From CALGYY01 sp963678485 (GTDB taxonomy: Bacteria; Bacteroidota; Bacteroidia; Bacteroidales; CAIWKO01), in assembly GCA_963678485.1 (NCBI GenBank), contig OY782882.1, positions 1,922,001 to 1,986,000 on the forward strand: a stretch of 64,000 nt of DNA, given 5' to 3'. Each line of letters starts with the position of its first letter. Positions within the stretch are counted from its first letter, which is position 1. The notes under the pieces were generated by a model. The model searched no databases and was not told the origin of the DNA. It saw nothing but the letters and a program-made list of their open reading frames with translations. The position numbers and the translations under genes are program-made. Below, piece by piece: positions 17,223-26,824 of this stretch.

Positions 17223-18286
17223 CTTTTACTCAATCTATCGTAGAGTTCAAGATAACTAGATACAGTTCGTCTTATATCAAAATCAACACTCGGGTGTTGT
17301 TCAGGAAAATGCTCTAAAAGCTCCGATGCCTGCCGGGCAAATTCATTCGCGTTATCAGCTAATTTCCAATTAGGAATATCCTGATAACAGCCTGTCTCGC
17401 GCGAAACGATTGACATTCCTGAACTCAGAGCTTCAGCATATACCAATCCGAAACCCTCATGCAAACTTGGATGCATTAAAATCCGGCTCCGCCCCATATA
17501 TTCAAGTACTTTCGAATATGGTATCAATCCCATCAAAGAAATAGTTGCAATCAGCCCTTTCGCCAGAATTCGTTCCTCTAGCGCAGCGCGCGCCTCTCCT
17601 TCACCAATGATAACCACTTTGAGCCCGGGATTCTGAACAACCAATAATTCAATGGCATCAATAAAAATATCAAAGTTCTTCAATGGAATTAAAGAACCAA
17701 CACCAAGAATATCTATTTCTCTGTTGTGTTTTGGCTGACGTTTAATGAGGTCAATATCTACCCCTAAAGGGATTATATATTTAATCGAAATGGAATGATT
17801 GTTTTTAAAAACATCTCCAAGATATTTCGATGGAGCCACCAGAAAAACGCCAGATCCATTAATACGTTTAGTGTAGAAATTTCTCTCACTGGCATCCTGT
17901 CCGAGAACCGAGCATACATGCGGTATCTTTAACCTTTTACAAAACGATTGGGCGAGGAAACATCCTTCCGAAAACCAAAAGGAGTGGACAAGATCGATCT
18001 CTTCATTTTTTACAATATTCTTAAAGTAGGCACGTGCCCTTAACCATGTGCGAAGTTTGAAAATCCCGCCCCTGTTCTTTCCTCCGCATGCATAGATGCT
18101 GAGTCCGTTCCATGAATATATTTCATTTCGATATGGATAATGCAGTGATATGATATGAATGTTTTCAGGTGGAATTTCACGCATTAATGCCAGAAAAAAA
18201 ATCTGCAAAGCAGGAATACACGTAGTATCCAGCTCATCAGAAGCAAAACCCGGTGTGATAAAAATTATCTTTTTATTTGATTTCAT
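17219..18286 (-). CDS. Glycosyltransferase family 4 (GT-B fold)
   Basis: 355 residues from the ATG at 18286. An upstream in-frame start at 18301 would overlap the preceding gene more deeply and has no conserved sequence. The GT-B donor domain has ILGVGSLIPLKNFDIFIDAI, VVIIGEGEARAALEE, and the EX7E motif in HEGFGLVYAEALSSGMSIVSR. GT4 enzymes are retaining and use nucleotide sugars. The N-terminal half binds the acceptor. It overlaps the 3' end of the GT39-type gene upstream by 14 nt, so the two are co-translated. It is one of just two recognisable glycosyltransferases in the locus. The sugar cannot be predicted. Confidence 0.88.
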   Translation of the reverse strand: MKSNKKIIFITPGFASDELDTTCIPALQIFFLALMREIPPENIHIISLHYPYRNEIYSWNGLSIYACGGKNRGGIFKLRTWLRARAYFKNIVKNEEIDLVHSFWFSEGCFLAQSFCKRLKIPHVCSVLGQDASERNFYTKRINGSGVFLVAPSKYLGDVFKNNHSISIKYIIPLGVDIDLIKRQPKHNREIDILGVGSLIPLKNFDIFIDAIELLVVQNPGLKVVIIGEGEARAALEERILAKGLIATISLMGLIPYSKVLEYMGRSRILMHPSLHEGFGLVYAEALSSGMSIVSRETGCYQDIPNWKLADNANEFARQASELLEHFPEQHPSVDFDIRRTVSSYLELYDRLSKS

Positions 18287-19721
18287 ATAACTCCCACCCA
18301 TCCGGAAGGCGCTTTAATAACTGCAATTTCTTTTGCTGATTCAATCGATTCCAGTTGCTCATCGGCTTAGCATCCTTCCATTGTACAGCGAATTTTTTGT
18401 AATTAAAAAGTAGTCTACTCCCCGAAGAATAATCAGTAAAGTCGTTTTCCCAAATATTAAAAACCGGATTCTTAACCCCGTATGAACGTAATGCCGGATC
18501 AATTGAAAAGGTATATATAGGAATCTCGGGTGCTACATTCGTTATTACTTCTGTGGCGATTTCCTTCTCTACCCTGTTTTGTAGGATAAATGATCTTCCT
18601 GAATAAATCAACATTGCAATATTAGCAACAACCAATACTACGATTGCCGCATATTTCAAGGTTTTTCGCTTTTTTAACCATTCTCCGGCACGTACCCATG
18701 CAGGAAACATCCATATGGCTGCAAGAGGAAAAGCTATCAGCAGAAAGCGCATATTTTGAAACGGCATTCCCATAATAACAATCAAATAGATAAAGACTGG
18801 TAATAGTAACAGCATCTGTGTCGGGTGCAAAAAATCAGTACGTCGTAAAAAAAGAATCAGAAAAATTCCCGCCATTATATATCCGGGATGCACAAATAAG
18901 CTGAATGCATAGAGTAGATTTATTACATGGTTTTGTGAATATCCATCAATGGTATTAAATGACGACTTAAAAAAATTGCTCAACGACCATCCATGAACCT
19001 GCAAATGATCTGTGAGACCATACGCCATATTTCCCTTCAGTTTCATGAAAAGTATCGACAATACTGTACTGCAAACGAGCATTAGAATCAGTGAATATAT
19101 TTTTCGCTTTTTTATGGTTTGTTGCAACAACACCACGGCAGGAACAAACAAAATGATTCCCGCAGCATAGCGGGAAAAAAATGCCAGAGTGCCCATTACT
19201 CCTGCAAACACCATGTATTGAGCCTTCTCCTTTCTAAGAAATAGAATCACAAAATAAAATGTTGACAGAATAAAGAAGGCCGCTTGCATATCACTCATAA
19301 CAAAATAGGCTGCACGTAAAAAATAGGTTGTCGGCATAATTATTAAAATCACAAAATACTTGGCTTGCATCTGGAAAGCCGGATGAATAAGCAGAATGAT
19401 TTTATATGACATCCATAATGAACCGATAAATGCCAGCAAAGAAATTATTTGTAGCGCCCATATTGCATTTACACCCGCCATTGAAAGCAAGCCGCCTAAA
19501 AAAGGATATGCCAGCGGCCAAAAAAACTGAGTGTCAGTATGATTTCCATGCATCAGATTAAGAATCCAATTTGTACATCTGAGATATTCATGAGCATCCT
19601 GTCCGTAAAGCCCGTTAAATCCTAAAACAAAGCGAACTATCACAAACAACAATATTGGAATGGCAAGCCATCCATACTCTTTAATCAGGGGATTTGGCTT
19701 TTTTGGTCGTGAAGGAATCAT
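18273..19721 (-). CDS. GT39/ArnT-like polytopic mannosyl- or lipid-sugar transferase
   Basis: 482 residues with about 11 hydrophobic segments. The first extramembrane loop carries GLYGQDAHEYLRCTNWIL, the acidic DxHE-type motif of the GT-C family (PMT/ArnT), whose Asp/Glu bind the metal or acceptor. The C-terminal hydrophilic tail (from about residue 380) would lie in the periplasm. Family members use polyprenyl-phosphate sugars as donors to glycosylate proteins, lipid A or glycans in the periplasm. It is transcribed with the GT4 gene on the minus strand. Its start at 19721 is 85 nt from the divergent SPASM radical SAM gene. Confidence 0.82.
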   Translation of the reverse strand: MIPSRPKKPNPLIKEYGWLAIPILLFVIVRFVLGFNGLYGQDAHEYLRCTNWILNLMHGNHTDTQFFWPLAYPFLGGLLSMAGVNAIWALQIISLLAFIGSLWMSYKIILLIHPAFQMQAKYFVILIIMPTTYFLRAAYFVMSDMQAAFFILSTFYFVILFLRKEKAQYMVFAGVMGTLAFFSRYAAGIILFVPAVVLLQQTIKKRKIYSLILMLVCSTVLSILFMKLKGNMAYGLTDHLQVHGWSLSNFFKSSFNTIDGYSQNHVINLLYAFSLFVHPGYIMAGIFLILFLRRTDFLHPTQMLLLLPVFIYLIVIMGMPFQNMRFLLIAFPLAAIWMFPAWVRAGEWLKKRKTLKYAAIVVLVVANIAMLIYSGRSFILQNRVEKEIATEVITNVAPEIPIYTFSIDPALRSYGVKNPVFNIWENDFTDYSSGSRLLFNYKKFAVQWKDAKPMSNWNRLNQQKKLQLLKRLPDGWELYEIK

Positions 19722-19786
19722 GCTGTCGAATTGAGTTTCTCAAAAGTACGAATTTATAGCATAAAAAAATTTAGAATGCTAGCATG

Positions 19787-19794
19787 TATGTTTG
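19787..19794 (+). promoter_or_regulatory. -7 element before the SPASM radical SAM gene
   Basis: TATGTTTG fully matches TAnnTTTG and ends 12 nt before the ATG at 19807. An in-frame TTG at 19792 overlaps the element, so it is not the start. No TTG at the usual -33 distance. Confidence 0.5.
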
Positions 19795-19806
19795 TATTTT
19801 TACGCA

Positions 19807-20895
19807 ATGAATATCCCAAAACAGCTTCGCAGAATCAATGCAATATGTTATCCCGCTTATCAATTTCAAGTACCTGAATGGCTCGTATTGAGTGTGAATT
19901 CAAAATGCAATCTGCATTGCAAATGGTGTGATATAGGTACAGCTCATCATACATCTGCATTTGCAAAGAATCTGGAGAACAGCACAAAAACCGATATGGA
20001 TCCTTCTCTGTTTAAACAGATTTGTGATCAATTGAGCAAATACTACCCAACAACACGTCTTGGACTAGGCTTTACAGAACCGCTTATATACAAACATCTG
20101 GAGGAAAGCATTAACTACGCTCGTTCTAAAAATATTCGAACTTCGATAACAACCAATGGCTTTGCATTGCCGGAAACTGCAGAGATGCTGAGTTTCGATA
20201 ATTGTCAACAGCTCAATCTTTCCATTGACGGACCACTGGAATGTCATAACGCTACACGTGGCCATGGAAAAGCATTTCAGAACGCAATGAATGGTTTGGA
20301 TAAGGTCTTTGGACTTCATGAGTTTCCTGAAGTTTCCATTTTTTGCCTTATTACCTCATTAAATTTTAATCGGCTTCACGAGTTTGCTGATTCACTAAGA
20401 CCCTATCCAATAAAGCATCTCGGATTTTTGCATATGAATTTTATCACATCAGCGATGGCTGAGGAACACAATAAATTGTGGGGAGATCAATACCCTGTCA
20501 GCGATTCAAACCTAACAATTGCCGGGCTTGATAACATAGATTTGCTTTTGTTGGAAAAAGAGATTCTTTCGGTAAAAGCAGCCGCTTTTCCCTTTACCAC
20601 AGGCTTTTCACCAAACCTTAGTACTGAATCCCAATTAAACACGTATTATAAATTTCATCATGAAAAAATAGGGAAACGATGCATGGATGTCTTTTCTAAT
20701 TTAATGGTCCGTGTTGATGGCAGTGTTATTCCGGCGCATGCCCGTTGTTATTGCGCTCCGCTTGGGAACATTGCGACTTCCACACTTCCTGCGTTGTGGA
20801 ATTCCTCTCCTATGAAAGCATTGCGACGGAACCTTGCCAATTCAGGCGGATTGCTTCCGGCATGTACACGATGTTGCAGTAGCTTCGGCGGGTAG
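19807..20895 (+). CDS. Radical SAM/SPASM-domain protein
   Basis: 362 residues from the ATG at 19807. The radical SAM motif is C34, C38 and C41 in KCNLHCKWC. The barrel follows with LGLGFTEPL and TSITTNGFALP. The C-terminus carries the cysteine cluster of a SPASM or twitch domain: KRCMDVFSN, then CYC, and CTRCC near the end, binding at least one extra Fe-S cluster. SPASM enzymes modify peptides or proteins (crosslinks, thioethers, maturases), though some act on sugars (dehydrogenases such as BtrN and AlbA-like). No small peptide gene was found next to it. The CGAPLGNIATSTLPALWNS-like text, with the LGN-x-W pattern, is typical of the SPASM region. Substrate unknown. Confidence 0.85.
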   Translation: MNIPKQLRRINAICYPAYQFQVPEWLVLSVNSKCNLHCKWCDIGTAHHTSAFAKNLENSTKTDMDPSLFKQICDQLSKYYPTTRLGLGFTEPLIYKHLEESINYARSKNIRTSITTNGFALPETAEMLSFDNCQQLNLSIDGPLECHNATRGHGKAFQNAMNGLDKVFGLHEFPEVSIFCLITSLNFNRLHEFADSLRPYPIKHLGFLHMNFITSAMAEEHNKLWGDQYPVSDSNLTIAGLDNIDLLLLEKEILSVKAAAFPFTTGFSPNLSTESQLNTYYKFHHEKIGKRCMDVFSNLMVRVDGSVIPAHARCYCAPLGNIATSTLPALWNSSPMKALRRNLANSGGLLPACTRCCSSFGG

Positions 20896-20923
20896 GGAAT
20901 TAATGCTGCTGGATATTTTTTAT

Positions 20924-20931
20924 TAATTTTG
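20924..20931 (+). promoter_or_regulatory. -7 element for the Wzz-Wzy-Wzx-radical SAM operon
   Basis: TAATTTTG matches TAnnTTTG and lies 30 nt before the ATG at 20961. The -33 TTG is not clear. The nine genes that follow (20961-30037) touch or overlap each other and probably form one transcript. Confidence 0.45.
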
Positions 20932-20960
20932 TACAAAACCACTCAACTAAAACTTATTTA

Positions 20961-21908
20961 ATGAACGAATTCACTAATGAAAAGAAAGAATCGGTGGAAC
21001 TAATCCGCTTCTTTATTCGTCATTTCAAAACAATCGTGATCGCTGTATTAAGCTCAATGCTTATTTCGGTGGTTGTCACTTTTTTTATTCCTAAGGAATA
21101 TCTTGCGTATGGGACAATATTCCCAACTTCAGCGAATTCGCTTGAAATTACCTTGGATAATCCAAGCTTTGGTTATGATGTTGAGGCTGACCGACTGATT
21201 CAAATTCTTGAATCAAAAGAGATGCAGCAAATCATAATGAAAAAATTCAATTTGGTGAAATATTATAATCTCGACACCACTGATGATTCCTGGAAAGATG
21301 ATTTACAGAAAAAGTACTTTGAAGATATAAGCTTTTCCCGTAACATTTCTATGTCTATTGTAATCTCTGCCCGTCTACAGGATCCTGAAATGGCCGCGGC
21401 TGTTGTAAATACGATTATTGATACTATAAATCCTCTTCGCGAAAAAGTTATTAAAAAGAACTTTGAAAATGCCTATCTATCATTTCAAAAAGAGTATTTT
21501 GATAAAAAAGCCGAAGTTGATACGCTGACACAGAAAATTTCGCAAATGCGGGATGAAATAAAGGATCCGCAAATGATCATTCTTTCCACACAGCAAACAA
21601 ATCTGAATATGATGAGCGAACGAAGGTATGTGAACAGCACCCAGCTTGAATTAGCCATCAATCAGTATATGTTTGAACAAGCCATACTTAATGATATTGC
21701 CAAACGCTATTATAAAGCTAAATATGCCTGGGAACGTCCGATCCCTTCAGTATATGTGCTCGACCGAGCTGCAGTGTCTCACAAAAAAGTTTATCCCTCC
21801 TATACGCTCAACTTGCTGATTTCCGGATTTGGTGCGCTTATCCTGTGTTGGATACTGTTGTTTTTAAAAGACAAAGTGAAAGAAATTAAAAAGAGTATGG
21901 CTTCATGA
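20961..21908 (+). CDS. Wzz-family polysaccharide chain-length regulator
   Basis: 315 residues with the usual two-helix topology: a first membrane helix at about residues 27-48 and a second at about 290-308, with a periplasmic region between. The FIPKEYLAYGTIFPTS stretch following helix 1 is the Wzz signature, and YPSYTLNLLISG precedes the second helix. The middle (about 180-250) has a coiled coil. It lacks the C-terminal tyrosine kinase domain, so it is a stand-alone Wzz and not a Wzc. It sets chain length with a Wzy polymerase, which is the next gene. The stop overlaps the next start (ATGA). Confidence 0.88.
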   Translation: MNEFTNEKKESVELIRFFIRHFKTIVIAVLSSMLISVVVTFFIPKEYLAYGTIFPTSANSLEITLDNPSFGYDVEADRLIQILESKEMQQIIMKKFNLVKYYNLDTTDDSWKDDLQKKYFEDISFSRNISMSIVISARLQDPEMAAAVVNTIIDTINPLREKVIKKNFENAYLSFQKEYFDKKAEVDTLTQKISQMRDEIKDPQMIILSTQQTNLNMMSERRYVNSTQLELAINQYMFEQAILNDIAKRYYKAKYAWERPIPSVYVLDRAAVSHKKVYPSYTLNLLISGFGALILCWILLFLKDKVKEIKKSMAS

Positions 21909-23410
21909 GAAGCATGCTGCGTTGGATTAAAACACATTCATTTTGGTTGCTTATAGCCTTTGCTGTAATGCTGCTTAATTTATGCATATTCTTTAATTCC
22001 TTTGCCTATCTATCTTATTTTACCTATCTCCTTTGCGGGATAATGGTGATATATCTGTTATTTTTCAACAAAAAGAATTTATATTTAATCATTGCTTTTC
22101 TGATACCCCTTTCTATCCCCATTAAGCTAGGGGGTGGCAGTGTTCTCTCTTTCCCTTCTGAAGCACTGGCCGGTATTTTTGGCCTGTTTGTAATACTGAA
22201 ATTATTGATAAAAACAAACATTGAACGGAGACTTGTCTATCATCCGCTTACCATCATATTACTTCTCGAATTATTGTGGATGCTGATATGCAGTTTTTAT
22301 AGTTCAATCCCTGAATTTTCATTCAAAAGAACGCTCGTTCGAGCCATCTATCTCAGCGTTTTCTTTTTCATGTCGATGGAGCTTTTTAAGGATAAAAGGA
22401 ATATGTGGTTCATTTTCCTTGTATATGGATTAGGGGTTTTATATCCGGTAATCCATAGCATGATTGCACATGCAAAAATAGGTTTCGATTCAAGAGGATC
22501 TTATCAAATGACCTTGCCGTTTTTTGCTGACCATACCATTTATGGGGGAGTACTGGCATTTCTGGTTCCAATAATAACATCGATTGCTTTCAATAGAACC
22601 TTGTTCGGTATACAACAAAAATATCGCACAATTCTTTGGATATTCGCCATCTTCCTTATCGTGGCCACCATACTTTCATACTCACGGGCAGCGTGGATTG
22701 GGCTTATCATCGCACTTTTCTTCTCTGTCCTTATTTTATTTCGTACACGCTTCTATGTAATAATTATTGGGTTAACGGTAATCACAGCGATGGTCGCTTT
22801 GAACCTTAAAGATATCGGAGACTGGGCCAAGCACAGCGATGCTAAAAGTAATAGTACCGATTTCAAAGAACATGTTGAATCTGTTTCAAATATTCAAAAT
22901 GATGCATCGAATACCGAACGAATCAATCGTTGGAAATGCGCATATCGTATGTACCTTGATCGCCCGGTGGTTGGTTTTGGCCCTGGGACTTATCAGTACA
23001 ATTATGGCAAATATCAGGTAAGGGCAGAAATGACGCATATCAGCACCTTTACAGGAAATCGCGGACACGCTCATTCTGAGTATATGACCTATCTCTCAGA
23101 AGAAGGACTTCCTGGCTTATTACTTTTTATAGTGCTTGTCTTCTATTCAATATTTATTGGATTGCGCATCATTTACAAATCGCAGGATGTCTTTTTACGA
23201 AGAATTGCCCTCGCCGCTTTGCTCAGCTTGATAACTTTTTATATCCATGGAATTTTCAATGCCTTTTTAGATCTCGATAAAATGGCAATGTTGGTCTTTG
23301 CTTCATTAGCCCTATTAGTAAGTATAGATAGAAGCGCAAACTATAAAACGATAATGCTTTCAGAGAATCAAAACGACAAGCAGATAATGAGCAATAAGAT
23401 CAATCAATGA
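21905..23410 (+). CDS. O-antigen ligase/polymerase (Wzy-C domain)
   Basis: 501 residues with at least 11 membrane segments. The Wzy_C core is visible as SYSRAAWIGLIIALFFSVLIL followed by the long periplasmic loop (about 290-385) and GHAHSEYMTYLSEEGLPGLLLFI, the H-x-H-S-E and EEGLPGL signature of ligases and polymerases. The loop carries RINRWKCAYRMYLDRPVVGFGPGTY, with the conserved Arg and the GxGPGT turn. Members join polysaccharide repeat units to each other, to lipid A core or to protein. The gene overlaps both neighbours by 4 nt (ATGA). A polymerase role is favoured by the Wzz before it. Confidence 0.88.
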   Translation: MRSMLRWIKTHSFWLLIAFAVMLLNLCIFFNSFAYLSYFTYLLCGIMVIYLLFFNKKNLYLIIAFLIPLSIPIKLGGGSVLSFPSEALAGIFGLFVILKLLIKTNIERRLVYHPLTIILLLELLWMLICSFYSSIPEFSFKRTLVRAIYLSVFFFMSMELFKDKRNMWFIFLVYGLGVLYPVIHSMIAHAKIGFDSRGSYQMTLPFFADHTIYGGVLAFLVPIITSIAFNRTLFGIQQKYRTILWIFAIFLIVATILSYSRAAWIGLIIALFFSVLILFRTRFYVIIIGLTVITAMVALNLKDIGDWAKHSDAKSNSTDFKEHVESVSNIQNDASNTERINRWKCAYRMYLDRPVVGFGPGTYQYNYGKYQVRAEMTHISTFTGNRGHAHSEYMTYLSEEGLPGLLLFIVLVFYSIFIGLRIIYKSQDVFLRRIALAALLSLITFYIHGIFNAFLDLDKMAMLVFASLALLVSIDRSANYKTIMLSENQNDKQIMSNKINQ

Positions 23411-24642
23411 GGTTTCTTCCCGGAAATACTGACATTAAGCGCCTTAAACATTCCATGCTTTTCGGGATAAAAACACTTATGCCAAGTCTTGTGGGTTTCA
23501 TTTTTTCATGGTTAATCATTCGCTATTATTCAAAGGACTTATGGGGAAGTGTGGTATCTTATAGCTTGTGGGTATATGTTCTTGGAACGGCCACAGTGTG
23601 GGGATCTAAGGATTATCTATTACGAAGTATCAGTCAGCAACCTGCAGCATTACAACAGCTATTCTCCTCGTCACTAATAACTCGCTCCCTGCTATTACCC
23701 GCAGCTGCACTAGTACTATGGCTTCATACAGCTAATCAGGTGTGGATGCTTTCCCTTTGCTGTCTATGGTTATTCGTTCGCTTTATTTATCAAAGCTTCG
23801 ACACTCTTGTGTTTTTTGAAAAGAAATTTGGTTTATTAATACTGGTCGAAGTCCTTGGTGGATTAGCATCAATTGTTGGTTTGCTTTGCTTTCCAGCCAT
23901 TGCCAATTCCTTAGGAATTGTATTCTTACTCATGATTTCAGATGCGATAAAAGCTGCGGTGACTTCGGGATATTTTTACAAAAGCTGGAATCGTTTGTCC
24001 TATTGGAAATTTGATCGCAAACATTTATTAAACGCATGGATCTTCGTTGCAATGGGCTTTACAGGTCTAATTGTTTCCAAAGCGGATCAATTCATTGTTA
24101 ACTATTATTTATCAAATCACGACAAAGCTTTTTATCAGATCTATTTAAATCTACTGCTCCTTGTAACACTGACTCCAGGATTAGTGATTGTTCCTGCACT
24201 TAAAAATTTATATCGTTCCCCAGAAATTATTTTTAAAAAAGTGCAACTACTTTTACTAAAAATCGGAATATTCATTACTCCCATTTCAATTAGTATTATC
24301 TATTTAATCATCCGCTACTTCTATGGATTTAGTATCAATCCATTATTGTTAATGCTTGGATCTTTGCTGATTTTCCCGGGATTTATTTATTCTTTATTTA
24401 TATATTTTGCCTTTAAAAACAATCATCAGATATATATCCTTATAATCAATCTGCTGGGCTTGTCTATTAGCTTTTTTTTGGGAAATATCCTCGCCCCCAT
24501 ATATGGCACAATAGGCGCCCTCACTGGTGCTGTGGCGGGACAGTGGCTCATCATGATTCTTGTTGTAGCTGGATATTACAGGGGTCTGTTCAAGGCAAAA
24601 AAACTAAGTCCATCATCTAATATGGAGGAAGCTGTGCAATGA
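23407..24642 (+). CDS. Wzx-type polysaccharide flippase (MOP superfamily)
   Basis: 411 residues with about 12 membrane helices and no other domain. The N-terminal FGIKTLMPSLVGFIFSW is the usual first helix. The central KADQFIVNYYLSNHDKAFYQIYLNL region matches the oligosaccharide flippase pattern (D-x-F-hhh, and the following charged loop). It moves an undecaprenyl-linked repeat unit across the inner membrane by family knowledge. Together with the Wzz and Wzy genes this gives a complete Wzx/Wzy-dependent export set. It overlaps both neighbours by 4 nt. Confidence 0.85.
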   Translation: MRFLPGNTDIKRLKHSMLFGIKTLMPSLVGFIFSWLIIRYYSKDLWGSVVSYSLWVYVLGTATVWGSKDYLLRSISQQPAALQQLFSSSLITRSLLLPAAALVLWLHTANQVWMLSLCCLWLFVRFIYQSFDTLVFFEKKFGLLILVEVLGGLASIVGLLCFPAIANSLGIVFLLMISDAIKAAVTSGYFYKSWNRLSYWKFDRKHLLNAWIFVAMGFTGLIVSKADQFIVNYYLSNHDKAFYQIYLNLLLLVTLTPGLVIVPALKNLYRSPEIIFKKVQLLLLKIGIFITPISISIIYLIIRYFYGFSINPLLLMLGSLLIFPGFIYSLFIYFAFKNNHQIYILIINLLGLSISFFLGNILAPIYGTIGALTGAVAGQWLIMILVVAGYYRGLFKAKKLSPSSNMEEAVQ

Positions 24643-26150
24643 AAATCGCTCGCTCAGTATTACTCTTTAATCCGCGCTCGGCCAATTCGAAAGCTCGTAT
24701 TCCAAACAGCATCCTTGCTGTGGCGGCGGCACTTGAAGGCCAATTTGAATGGGAAATTATTGATGGAAATGCAGAAGTTGACCCTTGGCCGATTATTGAA
24801 GATTGCTTATCTAGTGGTAAATTTGCAGTGTTTGGTTGCACCGTTATGCCCGGCATTCAACCGCGACAAGCCATTCCTATATCAAAAAAAATTAAAGAAC
24901 AGTTTCCGGAAATTACCATTGTTTGGGGAGGATATTTCCCTGCATCTCACCCATTACCTGTATTAAAATCAGGTTTTGTTGACTACATCATCAAAGGTCC
25001 GGTTGGTTATACCATGACGGAATTAGTTTCAGCACTCATCAACAAAAGTGAAATACCGAACTCTCCAAACCTTATGTATCTAAAGGATGGATTGTTAATT
25101 CATTCTGAAGAAACTAAAAGTCTTGACTCATCAAACCTATTTATTCCCTTACCTTACGAAAAGTTTCACCAGCGCTATCCTGCAAGATTATATCTTAAGG
25201 AAACATGGTTGGGCAAACGAACTTTTCAATATCACTCCAGCTTTGGCTGTCCATACGATTGTTCCTTTTGCGCCATACCTGATGTTTTTCATAAAAAATG
25301 GATGGGGATGGATGGGGATTTACTTGGGAAAATCATACTGAATCTGAAATCCAGCTATCAATTAGATGCAATTGAATTTTCAGACAACAACTTTTTTGTC
25401 AACGAAGACCGCGTTGTTTCTTTTTGCGAAAAAATTGTCGGACACAACATTCAGTGGTGGGCTGAGGGTCGCGTAGATACGCTGTTGAATTATAAAGAAA
25501 GCAGTTTACAACTTATGCGACGTTCAGGATGCAGGATGATTTTTATGGGTGCTGAATCGGGGAACAATCAAACCCTAGCCAACATAGGAAAAGGTGGCAA
25601 TCAGAGCCCACAGGATATTCTGAACGTTGCACAAAAACTAAAGCAATTCGACATTATTCCTGAGTTTTCATTTGTATTAGGATTTCCTGAGCCAGATCAT
25701 AAATCATTGTATAAAAGCATAAACACAGAAATCCGCTTCATCAAAAAACTAAAGCACATCAACAGCAAAAGCGAAATCATCCTTTATGTTTATAGCCCAT
25801 TGCCTGATTCTATATTAACAACGGATCCTTCTGAAACATCTGATACTATTGTTTTTCCTGACACATTAGAAAGCTGGCTGCAAAAGGAATGGCGCGATTT
25901 TGACCTGAGAAGAAATCCAGCGACACCGTGGATGACTAAAAGGGCCATAAGAAAAATCAGAAACTTCGAAATTGTTCTGATTGGGCACTATCCGTCTATT
26001 TCGAACATTAATATGACACCCATAAAGCGAAGTATTTTGAGCGTGTTTTCAATGTTCAGATATCGAACAAATATTTTTTGCGCCCCCATTGAAATAAGAA
26101 TACTGCTACATTTGTTTCATTATTATCGTCCGGAAAAAGAAGGATTTTAG
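24639..26150 (+). CDS. B12-binding-domain radical SAM protein (copy 2)
   Basis: 503 residues. Residues 1-135 are a B12-binding-type Rossmann domain (IPNSILAVAAALEG, IVWGGYFPASHP, YIIKGPVGYTMTELV) with no DxHxxG. The radical SAM motif is C204, C208 and C211 in FGCPYDCSFC. The barrel continues with EFSDNNFFVNEDR and RMIFMGAESGNNQTLANIGKG, which includes the typical GAES strand. The C-terminal third is long and basic. Such proteins include methylases, hopanoid- and lipid-modifying enzymes and sugar tailoring enzymes; the substrate cannot be named. It is in the same transcript as the other copy at 27778. Confidence 0.85.
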   Translation: MKIARSVLLFNPRSANSKARIPNSILAVAAALEGQFEWEIIDGNAEVDPWPIIEDCLSSGKFAVFGCTVMPGIQPRQAIPISKKIKEQFPEITIVWGGYFPASHPLPVLKSGFVDYIIKGPVGYTMTELVSALINKSEIPNSPNLMYLKDGLLIHSEETKSLDSSNLFIPLPYEKFHQRYPARLYLKETWLGKRTFQYHSSFGCPYDCSFCAIPDVFHKKWMGMDGDLLGKIILNLKSSYQLDAIEFSDNNFFVNEDRVVSFCEKIVGHNIQWWAEGRVDTLLNYKESSLQLMRRSGCRMIFMGAESGNNQTLANIGKGGNQSPQDILNVAQKLKQFDIIPEFSFVLGFPEPDHKSLYKSINTEIRFIKKLKHINSKSEIILYVYSPLPDSILTTDPSETSDTIVFPDTLESWLQKEWRDFDLRRNPATPWMTKRAIRKIRNFEIVLIGHYPSISNINMTPIKRSILSVFSMFRYRTNIFCAPIEIRILLHLFHYYRPEKEGF

Positions 26151-26152
26151 AG

Positions 26153-26821
26153 ATGTTTCAGGCTGCGCTACGACTCATATTAAAACTTTTTTACAAACCA
26201 CTTGTAACAAGAAAGCTTAAAAAGATTTGTTACTGGAATTATGATGATTTACAAATCACTGTTCTGCCCGGCGTTTTCCATCCCAAGTATTTTTATAGTA
26301 GCCTATATTTATTAAAACATTTGAAAACACAAGACCTGCAACAAAAAACGGTGCTGGAGGTCGGCAGTGGAAGCGGCCTGCTGTCGGTTTATTGCGCTAA
26401 ACAAACAGCCTTGGTGACAGCGATAGATATAAACCCAGTTGCGATTGAAAACACTATACTAAATGCAAAAAATAATCAAGTAAAGGTTAATGCATATTTA
26501 TCTGATCTCTTTGCTGAATGTAAGGAGGAAAAGTATGATATACTCTTGATCAATCCGCCTTTCTTTGCAGCAGACCCGAAGGAGGCTTCAGAATATGCCT
26601 GGCGATGTGGAAAGAACTTTGAATATTACCATCGCCTTTTTTTATCATACAAAAATCACATTAAAGAGAATAGTCAGGTATTCATGGTTCTTAGTGATAT
26701 CGCAGATCTAAACACAATAGAAAGCATTGCAAAAACGCATGGTTCGCTGTTGAATATACTGCATACGAAGAGGACATTCGGGGAAAAGATTTACCTTTAT
26801 TCCGTAAAGCGAATCAGCTAA
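26153..26821 (+). CDS. SAM-dependent methyltransferase with an NPPF motif
   Basis: 222 residues with a class I Rossmann methyltransferase fold. Motif I is VLEVGSGSGLLSVYCAK, and motif IV is DILLINPPFF. The NPPF/Y catalytic loop is typical of enzymes that methylate amine nitrogen or a planar amide (PrmC-like, RlmA/G-like), and is uncommon in sugar O-methyltransferases. The sequence GVFHPKYFYSSLYLL before motif I is like the RsmC/PrmA-type substrate region. It starts 2 nt after the preceding gene, in the polysaccharide operon. An amino-sugar N-methyltransferase is a reasonable but unproven idea. Confidence 0.8.
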   Translation: MFQAALRLILKLFYKPLVTRKLKKICYWNYDDLQITVLPGVFHPKYFYSSLYLLKHLKTQDLQQKTVLEVGSGSGLLSVYCAKQTALVTAIDINPVAIENTILNAKNNQVKVNAYLSDLFAECKEEKYDILLINPPFFAADPKEASEYAWRCGKNFEYYHRLFLSYKNHIKENSQVFMVLSDIADLNTIESIAKTHGSLLNILHTKRTFGEKIYLYSVKRIS

Positions 26822-26824
26822 ACA

